From positions 328,006,227 through 328,070,226 of the forward strand of contig NC_085136.1 in assembly GCF_035046485.1 (NCBI RefSeq): 64,000 nucleotides of DNA, in the 5' to 3' direction. The translations under genes were made by a program, and so were the position numbers. Under the pieces are notes generated by a model. That model ran no database searches and was not told the DNA's origin. It saw only the letters and a program-made list of their open reading frames with translations. Of this stretch, positions 36,149-48,110 are shown piece after piece (position 1 is the first letter of the stretch; the number at the start of each line of letters is the position of its first letter). This stretch comes from Aedes albopictus (Eukaryota; Arthropoda; Insecta; Diptera; Culicidae).

Positions 36149-36220
36149 CTGTGGCTTAGTTGGTTAAAGCACCGGTCTAGCGAATACGTAGTTGTGGGTT
36201 CATATCCCACCAAAACGTGA
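36149..36220 (+). repeat. tRNA-like head of a SINE or tRNA pseudogene
   Basis: Box A TGGCTTAGTTG is at 36152-36162 and a box B-like GGTTCATATCC at 36197-36207. The T-arm is perfect (GTGGG, 7-nt loop, CCCAC at 36194-36210). The anticodon arm does not pair and there is no good acceptor stem, so it is not a working tRNA. A T-rich stretch follows. Confidence 0.65.
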
Positions 36221-36480
36221 TTTTTTTTCACAAATTTATCTCTCAATTTTTTAGTTAGCAACATTCTGTGCCTTCTAACTACATTTTTTTCTGTATGTAA
36301 ATTGAATTTCCAATTGAATTCCAAACAAATTTCCTAAAAAAGTAATGCAGAAAGACTTAGGAAAACTTCATACAAAGAAATATGATAAAAGATAACTTAA
36401 TAAAATTTAACTAAGAAGTAAAAGTAAAAAAAATCAAAGTAAGAAATGAACAACAGTGATTTTTTTCTAAAACTTTAGGA
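36221..36480. other. AT-rich spacer, possibly SINE body
   Basis: T-rich and A-rich sequence following the tRNA-like head. No clear end or target duplication found. Confidence 0.3.
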
Positions 36481-38142
36481 AACAATGAGCAAAAAATGGA
36501 ACGATACCATTCGGGAAGCCCAGTCAATTCAAGTACTATGGCCTTGTTTCTTTCAATACCCGAACAGACCACTGCTCAGTTCGGACATCTACAATCGGCT
36601 GTTATGCCTTCAGAAGAAGCAGTAATGACACACATCAAGATTCGGCCTGCTGCCAGCCACTCCACATCATTAATTCCAACAATTAGCCCTGACGTGTCGA
36701 CCAAACATTCTACCGAGAGAAAAAAAAAAGAACAAGAAAATTGTTCAACGATCCATGGTTGCTAGTAACCGCCTTTGCCAAAACGCACAAAACATCTTGG
36801 CCTCCGATGAACCTTGTAAGTAGTAGATTTTTACAACCCAGAGACCCCGACACGGTCAACGATTGGTGACGTTGGTAGGAAAAAAGTAGACATCGACCGG
36901 TGCTATCGCATCCAGCGCAGGCATCCCAACTGGGTGAGACACTGAGACAGAGCACAACGCTCCAAACGACCTAATGAAGAGATTTCGATCTGGCCCATCT
37001 TAATTACTAATTATTTTCGAGTATACATACTTAATTATTTATAATAGAATATTAAATGTTCCATGCCACGGCCGGCCGGAAGCAGACCCCTCACAGAAAA
37101 CGGTTGTGTTGCGGTGGATGCCGGTCGTTGTAACACGGCGGCGATGGCATGGACGACGGAACGAAGCCAGCCACTTCTCTATCTTCTCGTTTGGGGTGAA
37201 ACCGACCAGAAGAACATTGTGTTTACATTTCGACGGCTTTTGCTACCCTGACTACTGGCAAGACCGGGCTGCTGCAGCTTCCTAAAGAGAGAGATTGGTC
37301 GTTTACGTTTTGACTTCATTCAACGCTTGTTATTCACTGCAAAAAATGAGGGGGAAAATTCGCTGGTGGTATTTCTGATGAGAGACCACTAATGGTTATT
37401 TTGTTCGATTATGTACATCGATGTTTAATAATGGTTGAGGATCCTTTCGAACGCAATACTGTCCAAAAATTCCATGCTTATTTGAACCTGACGCAATGAC
37501 CGAGACAGCTGCGGTGCGGTCGTCACACAGCAGACCACCGTTCGAATCCAGTCAAAAACTTTACTTTTTACGATTGAATCTGTACCAAACCATCAGCCAA
37601 AGTGATCCTACCTGAAGTGTTAACTTCCAAATATGATTGATTGACAGCTGAAATGACGGACGGTTATTTTTTGCTGTGATGGTCGCGATCCCTCATCCCA
37701 TAGATCCGCGTCAAATGCGCCTTCGTGGAATTTCCTGCTCCGGAATCACCTCCGTCCGTCGTCCGGACCTCTGGTCTTCTGATCCCATTACTGGCAATGG
37801 TTTTTTCCCAGCGTTTTTCCTTTCTCTCAATCTAGGCACCACGACGACGGCCGCACGGAAACAAAAGAAACGACTACGGCGGCGCTGCTGTTTTGCATGA
37901 AGACGTAAATTTCCAATGCGAATCAAATGCATATTTTATAAACTGGGGTTAAAAATACCTGCTTCTTTACTGTGGCGTGCTACTTTGGCAAGGCAAGAGT
38001 TTTTTTTTCTCGATTGGTAGGAGCCGGGGTTTCAACCGGTCTCACAGAGTGACTGCTGTCCGCACAAACATCGTAAAAAAGTTAACTTAAGGAACACGGT
38101 GGCTCCGTTCCTGCAGCTAGATTGTGTTTCCTTAATCTGCTA
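36481..38142. other. GC-richer unique island
   Basis: Complex sequence bordering the minisatellite. Frames at 36496-36765 (89 codons) and 37676-37900 (74 codons) lack codon bias, domains or splice context, so I do not call them genes. GC-rich patches at 37060-37150 and 37690-37890 could be conserved non-coding DNA. Confidence 0.4.
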
Positions 38143-41100
38143 CAGAATCCTCTACAGGATTCTGGAAGAATCCTCTACAGGATTCTGGGAGAATCCTCGA
38201 CAGGATTCTGGAAGAATCTTCGACAGGATTCTGGAAGAATCCTCGACAGGATTCTGGAAGAATCCTCGACAGGATTCTGGAAGAATCCTCGACAGGATTC
38301 TGGAAGAATCCTCGACAGGATTCTGGAAGAATCCTCGACAGGATTCTGGTAGAATCCTCAACAGGATTCTGGAAGAATCCTCGACAGGATTCTGGGAGAA
38401 TCCTCGACAGGATTCTGGGAGAATCCTCGACAGGATTCTGGGAGAATCCTCGACAGGATTCTGGGAGAATCCTCGACAGGATTCTGGGAGAATCCTCGAC
38501 AGGATTCTGGGAGAATCCTCGACAGGATTCTGGGAGAATCCTCGACAGGATTCTGGGAGAATCCTCGACAGGATTCTGGGAGAATCCTCGACAGGATTCT
38601 GGGAGAATCCTCGACAGGATTCTGGGAGAATCCTCGACAGGATTCTGGGAGAATCCTCGACAGGATTCTGGGAGAATCCTCGACAGGATTCTGGGAGAAT
38701 CCTCGACAGGATTCTGGGAGAATCCTCGACAGGATTCTGGGAGAATCCTCGACAGGATTCTGGGAGAATCCTCGACAGGATTCTGGGAGAATCCTCGACA
38801 GGATTCTGGGAGAATCCTCGACAGGATTCTGGGAGAATCCTCGACAGGATTCTGGGAGAATCCTCGACAGGATTCTGGGAGAATCCTCGACAGGATTCTG
38901 GGAGAATCCTCGACAGGATTCTGGGAGAATCCTCGACAGGATTCTGGGAGAATCCTCGACAGGATTCTGGGAGAATCCTCGACAGGATTCTGGGAGAATC
39001 CTCGACAGGATTCTGGAGAATCCTCGACAGGATTCTGGGAGAATCCTCGACAGGATTCTGGGAGAATCCTCGACAGGATTCTGGGAGAATCCTCGACAGG
39101 ATTCTGGGAGAATCCTCGACAGGATTCTGGGAGAATCCTCGACAGGATTCTGGGAGAATCCTCGACAGGATTCTGGGAGAATCCTCGACAGGATTCTGGG
39201 AGAATCCTCGACAGGATTCTGGGAGAATCCTCGACAGGATTCTGGGAGAATCCTCGACAGGATTCTGGGAGAATCCTCGACAGGATTCTGGGAGAATCCT
39301 CGACAGGATTCTGGGAGAATCCTCGACAGGATTCTGGGAGAATCCTCGACAGGATTCTGGGAGAATCCTCGACAGGATTCTGGGAGAATCCTCGACAGGA
39401 TTCTGGGAGAATCCTCGACAGGATTCTGGGAGAATCCTCGACAGGATTCTGGGAGAATCCTCGACAGGATTCTGGGAGAATCCTCGACAGGATTCTGGGA
39501 GAATCCTCGACAGGATTCTGGGAGAATCCTCGACAGGATTCTGGGAGAATCCTCGACAGGATTCTGGGAGAATCCTCGACAGGATTCTGGGAGAATCCTC
39601 GACAGGATTCTGGGAGATCCTCGACAGGATTCTGGGAGAATCCTCGACAGGATTCTGGGAGAATCCTCGACAGGATTCTGGGAGAATCCTCGACAGGATT
39701 CTGGGAGAATCCTCGACAGGATTCTGGGAGAATCCTCGACAGGATTCTGGGAGAATCCTCGACAGGATTCTGGGAGAATCCTCGACAGGATTCTGGGAGA
39801 ATCCTCGACAGGATTCTGGGAGAATCCTCGACAGGATTCTGGGAGAATCCTCGACAGGATTCTGGGAGAATCCTCGACAGGATTCTGGGAGAATCCTCGA
39901 CAGGATTCTGGGAGAATCCTCGACAGGATTCTGGGAGAATCCTCGACAGGATTCTGGGAGAATCCTCGACAGGATTCTGGGAGAATCCTCGACAGGATTC
40001 TGGGAGAATCCTCGACAGGATTCTGGGAGAATCCTCGACAGGATTCTGGGAGAATCCTCGACAGGATTCTGGGAGAATCCTCGACAGGATTCTGGGAGAA
40101 TCCTCGACAGGATTCTGGGAGAATCCTCGACAGGATTCTGGGAGAATCCTCGACAGGATTCTGGGAGAATCCTCGACAGGATTCTGGAGAATCCTCGACA
40201 GGATTCTGGGAGAATCCTCGACAGGATTCTGGGAGAATCCTCGACAGGATTCTGGGAGAATCCTCGACAGGATTCTGGGAGAATCCTCGACAGGATTCTG
40301 GAGAATCCTCGACAGGATTCTGGGAGAATCCTCGACAGGATTCTGGGAGAATCCTCGACAGGATTCTGGGAGAATCCTCGACAGGATTCTGGGAGAATCC
40401 TCGACAGGATTCTGGGAGAATCCTCGACAGGATTCTGGGAGAATCCTCGACAGGATTCTGGGAGAATCCTCGACAGGATTCTGGGAGAATCCTCGACAGG
40501 ATTCTGGGAGAATCCTCGACAGGATTCTGGGAGAATCCTCGACAGGATTCTGGGAGAATCCTCGACAGGATTCTGGGAGAATCCTCGACAGGATTCTGGG
40601 AGAATCCTCGACAGGATTCTGGGAGAATCCTCGACAGGATTCTGGGAGAATCCTCGACAGGATTCTGGGAGAATCCTCGACAGGATTCTGGGAGAATCCT
40701 CGACAGGATTCTGGGAGAATCCTCGACAGGATTCTGGGAGAATCCTCGACAGGATTCTGGGAGAATCCTCGACAGGATTCTGGAGAATCCTCGACAGGAT
40801 TCTGGGAGAATCCTCGACAGGATTCTGGGAGAATCCTCGACAGGATTCTGGGAGAATCCTCGACAGGATTCTGGGAGAATCCTCGACAGGATTCTGGAGA
40901 ATCCTCGACAGGATTCTGGGAGAATCCTCGACAGGATTCTGGGAGAATCCTCGACAGGATTCTGGGAGAATCCTAGACAGGATCTGGGAGAATCTCGACA
41001 GATTCTGGGAGAATCCTCGACAGGATTCTGGGAGAATCCTCGACAGGATTCTGGGAGAATCCTCGACAGGATTGTGGAGAATCCTCGACAGGATTGTGGG

Positions 41101-41263
41101 AGAATCCTCGACAGGATTGTGGGAGAATCCTCGACAGGATTGTGGGAGAATCCTCGACAGGATTGTGGGAGAATCCTCGACAGGATTGTGGGAGAATCCT
41201 CGACAGGATTGTGGGAGAATCCTCGACAGGATTGTGGGAGAATCCTCGACAGGATTGTGGGAA
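38143..41263. repeat. F4 23-bp minisatellite, left part (~135 units)
   Basis: Each unit is GGATTCT, GGG, AGAATCC, TCGACA. The two 7-mers are exact reverse complements, so every unit can form a hairpin. The first ten or so units carry GGA instead of GGG in the loop. The core is nearly invariant except for 22-bp units near 39013, 39617, 40186, 40300, 40780 and 40890. A damaged stretch at 40970-41000 precedes a block of GGATTGT variants (about 41070-41263), which weaken the stem. The ~1300-codon frames on both strands are repeat translations. Confidence 0.97.
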
Positions 41264-41763
41264 NNNNNNNNNNNNNNNNNNNNNNNNNNNNNNNNNNNNN
41301 NNNNNNNNNNNNNNNNNNNNNNNNNNNNNNNNNNNNNNNNNNNNNNNNNNNNNNNNNNNNNNNNNNNNNNNNNNNNNNNNNNNNNNNNNNNNNNNNNNNN
41401 NNNNNNNNNNNNNNNNNNNNNNNNNNNNNNNNNNNNNNNNNNNNNNNNNNNNNNNNNNNNNNNNNNNNNNNNNNNNNNNNNNNNNNNNNNNNNNNNNNNN
41501 NNNNNNNNNNNNNNNNNNNNNNNNNNNNNNNNNNNNNNNNNNNNNNNNNNNNNNNNNNNNNNNNNNNNNNNNNNNNNNNNNNNNNNNNNNNNNNNNNNNN
41601 NNNNNNNNNNNNNNNNNNNNNNNNNNNNNNNNNNNNNNNNNNNNNNNNNNNNNNNNNNNNNNNNNNNNNNNNNNNNNNNNNNNNNNNNNNNNNNNNNNNN
41701 NNNNNNNNNNNNNNNNNNNNNNNNNNNNNNNNNNNNNNNNNNNNNNNNNNNNNNNNNNNNNNN
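41264..41763. other. Assembly gap of exactly 500 N
   Basis: The gap lies inside the minisatellite and has a placeholder-like length. True array size is unknown, and any reading frame spanning it is meaningless. Confidence 0.98.
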
Positions 41764-42005
41764 CCTCGACAGGATTCTGGAAGAATCCTCGACAGGATTC
41801 TGGAAGAATCCTCGACAGGATTCTGGAAGAATCCTCGACAGGATTCTGGAAGAATCCTCGACAGGATTCTGGAAGAATCCTCGACAGGATTCTGGAAGAA
41901 TCCTCGACAGGATTCTGGAAGAATCCTCGACAGGATTCTGGAAGAATCCTCGACAGGATTCTGGAAGAATCCTCGACAGGATTCTGGAAGAATCCTCGAC
42001 AGGAT
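41764..42005. repeat. F4 23-bp minisatellite, right part (~10.5 units)
   Basis: All units have the GGA loop variant found at the left edge, not the GGG of the core. The array stops abruptly after CTCGACAGGAT. Confidence 0.95.
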
Positions 42006-42296
42006 AAAAATAATTTACCCTAGTTTCATGATGAAACCGCAAAATTTGATGCATATTTGTATCTCAAATGCGTTTTTGTATTGTTTATTAAAAATGGGCT
42101 CAATCGAGTTTTTGGCTTTACGGAGCCGAAAATCATTATTTTGTTTGCAGTTTCGATTACCAACTGATTTGTGAATGCTTATGCAATTTTAGGCGGTCTA
42201 CGGTAGTCGAAACTACTAAAAAACAGTGAAACACACATAAAGTGATAGATTGTGAGGGTAAAAGCAGGGAATTTGTTAGTTTTTGAGTACAGTACG
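42006..42296. other. AT-rich spacer
   Basis: No gene or repeat recognised. Confidence 0.3.
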
Positions 42297-42496
42297 GACC
42301 CGATTTTGTCAGCCCCATTTTGCGACGAACTTTTTGCTCTCATTATCTAACGGTCAAATATTGACCAATTCATTTAAGATCATCATCAAACTACTGCTGA
42401 AAGGCAGAACATAGAGGGATAAAAAGTATAAATATCTTCTTAAATTTTTGAATGGACAAAAAATGTGTTCCTGAAAGGGGCTGACAAAATCGGGTC
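42297..42496. mobile_element. 200-bp MITE
   Basis: Perfect 20-bp terminal inverted repeats: GACCCGATTTTGTCAGCCCC at the left and its complement ending at 42496. The interior is AT-rich without a frame. Flanks contain TA near both ends, but the exact target duplication is uncertain. Confidence 0.85.
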
Positions 42497-43500
42497 ACTT
42501 ATGTATATTGAAGGTACGACACTTAAGCGACTCCCACCAATATGATCGCAAAAGGTCGCAGCTAAATTAACTAGTTGATCATTGTTTAGGTTTATAGGGA
42601 AGTTTTATAGACGAACGTCCGAAGGGGTTGGAAGGAAAAACATTTTTTGCGGCTTATTGAAAATTTTAAGTTTTTTTTTTACTTTGTGGAAAAACATCTA
42701 ATTCAGCCGCACTCATTGAAAAAAAAGTGATAGAGAATGGCATCTACGGAACGGACAGACGGAAGTCCATGCTGTAAGAATCTCAACGCTAATGGGATTT
42801 CGCCTGATTGGCTTTCCGTCCCAAAAGTTCCACAGTATTCGTAACCTCTGCTCTGGATCCCGAGATAAAAAAAAAGTTCAACTTGACTAGATAACTAAAA
42901 CCACCTTGTGGCGAAATATCCAACTAACTGGTGAATCGTAGGATCCCATGTAACAATTTCAGTCAAATAGAATAGAAGAAATTCTTAGAACCTTCAATAA
43001 ACCCAAAATAAAAGGTATAAGGTTTTATGACGGCTCAAAAAGCCTCTTCAAGCCTAAGTGGTCATCAACATTGTTACTGGGGTTTATTCTTGACTGTCTT
43101 AAATCTTTCCCGAAGACACACAAACTACTCCAAATAAGCTAGATCTTGAGTTAAATCGAATAATAACTTATAAGTACTTCTACTGGCTACTGCATAGCGC
43201 CTCTACGGCCAAATATCCAACTAGTTAGATGTTAGTTGACATTGACAAGTTTAAGTATAACAGTCCCTTGAAAAAAATCTTGTTGAATATGGAAATTTTT
43301 AAAGCTGCTGAAATGAGAGTAATCAACATACACACAAATTTGCACTTTGAGGGTTCAATATGGCTTCTAGTTTTGAAGCTCTTGAGACTGACTTTCTCAA
43401 ATGTCATTAGTTTCAGTAGTAATAGTTATTTATGTCGCGAGTTGCAAAATTATGATTTTTACAGCACAAACCATACATTTATGGAACTAGGCTTGTCGAG
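42497..43500. other. AT-rich spacer
   Basis: No supported gene. AAATATCCAACTA occurs twice (about 42916 and 43210), suggesting a small diverged duplication. Confidence 0.35.
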
Positions 43501-44990
43501 TTAAGTTAGCTTTCACCCACCGTGCGTTTGTTTTATTGGTTGCAATTTGATGCCAAATCGGCTGTTTGGCGCGCTGGTGGTCGGGTCGGGTCGTGCCGGG
43601 ACCAAACTCGGGAGGCATCAATTATTGTAATGGGGCTTGCAGTTTCCAAGGTCTTACGCTGCTGCGGCGAGATGTAATCTCTATAATTGATTTCTCCGAG
43701 CTGGACGGATGGATGGATGGATGTGGTAGAGCGGCGGGATTCAACTGACTGACTGACTGGGATAAGGCCGGTTTGCGGTATGGCGATGTGTCGGAATTGA
43801 CGAGGGGTTCATTTCGAGGGAAATTGAGTCGGATATCGTTCCGGGGGATCTCCGCTTTTTATTCTAATTTGGGAACTGTTCCCATGTTTGGCTTTTGTGA
43901 GGAAATTTTCTTAGGAAGTTGACGGGGCTGACCGATACGATTCATAACTTCTTGAGCGGAAAATTATTCCATTTCCAAAACGTCCAATCTAAACATTGAC
44001 TGCCACCCGAACCAGGAAGCGTTTAAGGTTTAAGGTTGTTTAACCGCATTCTCTGACCAGCAACCCAAGGCAAAGTTTTGAAAACACATAGCGGTGGTAA
44101 CCCGCATCCATCGCCGTCCGTCATCCCCTGCCATATTAAGTCACAAAGTGGGGTTGAAAATAACAGCCAGCCGCCAACCAACGAGGAGGAGCGAAAAGTC
44201 GACAGAAAAAGGTCCAATCCGACCGAGTGAAAGGCGCCCAAAGACGAGATCAAGTCACGTCTTTGCTTGGGCGCTCGCACGCCTCGGGAGCACACCGCAT
44301 AAAGCACAAAAGGGCTCAGCAATCAACCGAACTGAACCACACTGTTTTCCTCCCATCCACTCCGGGAAATGTGAGTATTAGGAAAAACCGAATCGATGAG
44401 ACCGACGCGTCGTTCGAACGACCGACCCAGCGCAAATATCATCTTTGGCACGCTTGGCACTGAAACTGTGCTGTTGGTTGGTTGGAACACAAGGACGAAC
44501 GGACGCGGCTCTTGCAGGATTATCAAATTTCATATGCAGTCGTATCCTTTTCATGTTACTCTTTTTCTTTCGTCTTCGGTGTTTTTTTTTTCTTCTCTTC
44601 GAATACGGCCGGAGCCAATGTGAGCTGCTGCTGCCTGCGCTGCTCATATAGAGGCATCATCTTCCGAAGAAGTGAAGGTGCCTATCATCACCGGATCAGA
44701 CAGAGGACGAAAGGCGTCGTCGATAGTTATGGTTGGTAATACCAATGAAGACGACGCCGGTCTATTATTTTTCGCCAACTCTTTTGCCTGGAGGTGTGGT
44801 GTCGCTTTAATGCCGATGATAAGCACCAGAGGCGTTCAAGGGTATAGTGGTAAAGAGGGAATTACTTAGCAGTTGTTTCACAAAGATATGTAGTCGCAAA
44901 GGATAGATACATATCTTCAAACATATTTCCGAAAAATGTCTACACAATTGTTGAAAGCATCTTTTCCAACGCTCTAACAGCTCAATACAT
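43501..44990. other. GC-richer unique island with a possible plus-strand donor
   Basis: Complex sequence with a (GGAT)4-like run near 43706. A good donor-like site (AAAT then GTGAGT, GT at 44371) follows a stretch that could be a 5' leader. No acceptor or coding frame supports it. Overlapping frames on both strands at 44023-44870 lack a consistent codon signal. Confidence 0.35.
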
Positions 44991-45245
44991 ATCAATTATT
45001 AAAATATGCATCTCCCATGTATGTCTAACGATACATCAAATTTTGCGCCATCCATAAACTATGTTGATTCATTATTAGTCATCTAAGACCAAACTTCCAC
45101 ATCTCAAAGAATCTAAGTAGTTTATAGATAACCCCTTTCTTACGAACGTCTACAGAGTGCTGTTATGGTAAAATCAGAGCTGGTTACTCAAGAATTCCCA
45201 ATTTCAGCGTCCCACATACTACAAACTACATGTTTTATTCCAGGA
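44991..45245 (+). repeat. Dispersed repeat fragment at the left edge of the 24-bp array
   Basis: AGAGCTGGTTACTCAA (45176-45191), then AATTTCAGCG, then ATTCCAGGAAAA matches AGAGCTGGTTACTCAA at 51378, AATTTCAGCG and ATTCCGGGAAAA. The 51.4-kb copy has no array after the last word. Confidence 0.6.
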
Positions 45246-46760
45246 AAATCATTCGACGTATTCCTAGAGGAATTTCCGAAGGAATACCTGGAGGAATTTC
45301 CGAAGGAATTCCTGGAGGAATTTCCGAAAGAATTCCTGGAGGAATTTCCGAAAGAATTCCTGGAGGATATTCCGAAAGAATTCCTGGAGGAATTTTCGAA
45401 GGAATTTCTGGAGGAATTTCCGAAGGAATTTCTGGAGGAATTTCCGAAGGAATTCCTGGAGGAATTTCCGAAGGAGTTCCTGGAGGAATTTCCGAAGGAA
45501 TTCCTGGAGGAATTTCCGAAGGAATTCCTGGAGGAATTTCCGAAGGAATTCCTGGAGGAATTTCCGAAGGAATTCCTGGAGGAATTTCCGAAGGAATTCC
45601 TGGAGGAATTTCCGAAGGAATTCCTGGAGGAATTTCCGAAGGAATTCCTGGAGGAATTTCCGAAGGAATTCCTGGAGGAATTTCCGAAGGAATTCCTGGA
45701 GGAATTTCCGAAGGAATTCCTGGAGGAATTTCCGAAGGAATTCCTGGAGGAATTTCCGAAGGAATTCCTGGAGGAATTTCCGAAGGAATTCCTGGAGGAA
45801 TTTCCGAAGGAATTCCTGGAGGAATTTCCGAAGGAATTCCTGGAGGAATTTCCGAAGGAATTCCTGGAGGAATTTCCGAAGGAATTCCTGGAGGAATTTC
45901 CGAAGGAATTCCTGGAGGAATTTCCGAAGGAATTCCTGGAGGAATTTCCGAAGGAATTCCTGGAGGAATTTCCGAAGGAATTCCTGGAGGAATTTCCGAA
46001 GGAATTCCTGGAGGAATTTCCGAAGGAATTCCTGGAGGAATTTCCGAAGGAATTCCTGGAGGAATTTCCGAAGGAATTCCTGGAGGAATTTCCGAAGGAA
46101 TTCCTGGAGGAACTTCCGAAGGAATTCCTGGAGGAATTTCCGAAGGAATTCCTGGAGGAATTTCCGAAGGAATTCCTGGAGGAATTTCCGAAGGAATTCC
46201 TGGAGGAATTTCCGAAGGAATTCCTGGAGGAATTTCCGAAGGAATTCCTGGAGGAATTTCCGAAGGAATTCCTGGAGGAATTTCCGAAGGAATTCCTGGA
46301 GGAATTTCCGAAGGAATTCCTGGAGGAATTTCCGAAGGAATTCCTGGAGGAATTTCCGAAGGAATTCCTGGAGGAATTTCCGAAGGAATTCCTGGAGGAA
46401 TTTCCGAAGGAATTCCTGGAGGAATTTCCGAAGGAATTCCTGGAGGAATTTCCGAAGGAATTCCTGGAGGAATTTCCGAAGGAATTCCTGGAGGAATTTC
46501 CGAAGGAATACCAGGAGGAATTTCCGAAGGAATTCCTGGAGGAATTTCCGAAGGAATTCCTGGAGGAATTTCCGAAGGAATTCCTGGAGGAATTTCCGAA
46601 GGAATTCCTGGAGGAATTTCCGAAGGAATTCCTGGAGGAATTTCCGAAGGAATTCCTGGAGGAATTTCCGAAGGAATACCAGGAGGAATTTCCGAAGGAA
46701 TTCCTGGAGGAATTTCCGAAGGAATTCCTGGAGGAATTTCCGAAGGAATTTCAGGAGGAA
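45246..46760 (+). repeat. F1 24-bp array, homogeneous core
   Basis: Unit is GGAATTTCCGAA plus GGAATTCCTGGA, two related 12-mers each starting GGAATT. From about 45490 to 46500 the sequence is almost invariant, with rare variants such as AACTTCC at 46111. The unit is stop-free in all six frames, giving overlapping frames of 500-1050 codons on both strands. None is a supported gene. Confidence 0.97.
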
Positions 46761-48110
46761 TTTCCGAAGGAATTCCAGGAGGAATTTCCGAAGCAATTCC
46801 AGGAGGAATTTCCGAAGCAATTCCAGGAGGAATTTCCGAAGCAATTCCAGGAGGAATTTCCGAAGCAATTCCAGGAGGAATTTCCGAAGGAATTATAGGA
46901 GGAATTTCCGAAGGAATTCCAGAAGGAATTGCCAAAGGAATTCCAGGAGGAATTTCCAAAGGAATTCCAGGAGGAATTTCCAAAGGAATTCCTGGAGGAA
47001 TTTCCAAAGGAATTCCTAGAGGAATTTCCAAAGGAATTCCAGGAAGGATTTCCAAAGGAATTCCAGGAAGGATTTCCAAAGGAATTCCAGGAAGGATTTC
47101 CAAAGGAATTCCAGGAAGGATTTCCAAAGGAATTCCAGACAGGATTTCCAAAGGAATTTCCGAAGGAATTCCAGGAGGAATTTCCGAAGGAATTCCAGGA
47201 GGAATTTCCGAAGCAATTCCAGGAGGAATTTCCGAAGCAATTCCAGGAGGAATTTCCGAAGCAATTCCAGGAGGAATTTCCGAAGGAATTCCAGGAGGAA
47301 TTTCCGAAGGAATTCCAGGAGGAATTTCCGAAGGAATTCCAGGAGGAATTTCCGAAGCAATTCCAGGAGGAATTTCCGAAGGAATACCAGGAGGAATTTC
47401 CGAAGGAATTCCAGGAGGAATTTCCGAAGGAATTCCAGGAGGAATTTCCGAAGGAATTCCAGGAGGAATTTCCGAAGGAATTCCAGGAAGAATTTCCGAA
47501 GGAATTCCAGGAGGAATATCCGAAGGAATTCCAGGAGGAATTTCCGAAGGAATTCCTGGAAGAATTTCCGAAGGAATTCCTGAAGGAATTTCCAAAGGAA
47601 TTCCTGGAGGAATTTGCGAAGGAATTCCTGGAGGAATTTCCGAAGGAATTCCAGGAGGAATTTCCGAAGCAATTCCAGGAGGAATTTCCGAAGCAATTCC
47701 AGAAGGAATTTCCGAAGCAATTCCAGGAGGAATTTCCGAAGGAATTCCAGGAGGAATTTCCGAAGGAATTCCAGGAGGAATTTCCGAAGGAATTCCAGGA
47801 GGAATTTCCGAAGGAATTCCAGGAGGAATTTCCGAAGGAATTCCAGGAGGAACTTCCGAAGGAATTCCAGGAGGAATTTCCGAAGAAATTCCTGGAGGAA
47901 ATTCCGAAGAAATTCCTGAAGGAATTTCCGAAGAAATTCCTGAAGGAATTTCCGAAGAAATTCCTGGAGATATTTCCGAAGAAATTCCTGGAGGAATTTC
48001 CGAAGGAATTCCTGGAGAAATTTCCGAAGGAATTCCTGGAGGAATTTCCGAAGGAATTCCTGGAGGAATTTCCGAAGAAATTCCTGGAGGAATTTCCGAA
48101 GAAATTCCTG
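46761..48110 (+). repeat. F1 24-bp array, variant block
   Basis: Units mostly carry CCAGGA in place of CCTGGA. Clusters of GAAGCAATTCC units at about 46790-46870, 47210-47270 and 47665-47720 indicate higher-order copying. A CCAAAGG cluster lies at 46930-47160. Confidence 0.93.

Noticed and set aside
36149..36220. Functional tRNA gene
   Set aside because: The T-arm is good but anticodon and acceptor stems do not pair.
36496..36765. 89-codon plus-strand frame
   Set aside because: Third-position composition is not gene-like and no splice or homology evidence is visible.
37490..37560. Another tRNA-like head (GTTCGAATCC near 37530)
   Set aside because: Only a box B-like word, with no box A or T-stem.
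38099..42174. Frames of ~1300 codons on both strands with WENPRQDSG-type repeats
   Set aside because: They read through the 23-bp minisatellite and across a 500-N gap, so they are not proteins.
44644..44869. Small frames on both strands near 44.7 kb
   Set aside because: Overlapping frames on opposite strands, with no consistent codon bias or splice evidence.
38143..46760. CRISPR-like regularity of the 23-bp and 24-bp arrays
   Set aside because: Units are contiguous with no variable spacers, there are no cas genes, and the setting is eukaryotic.
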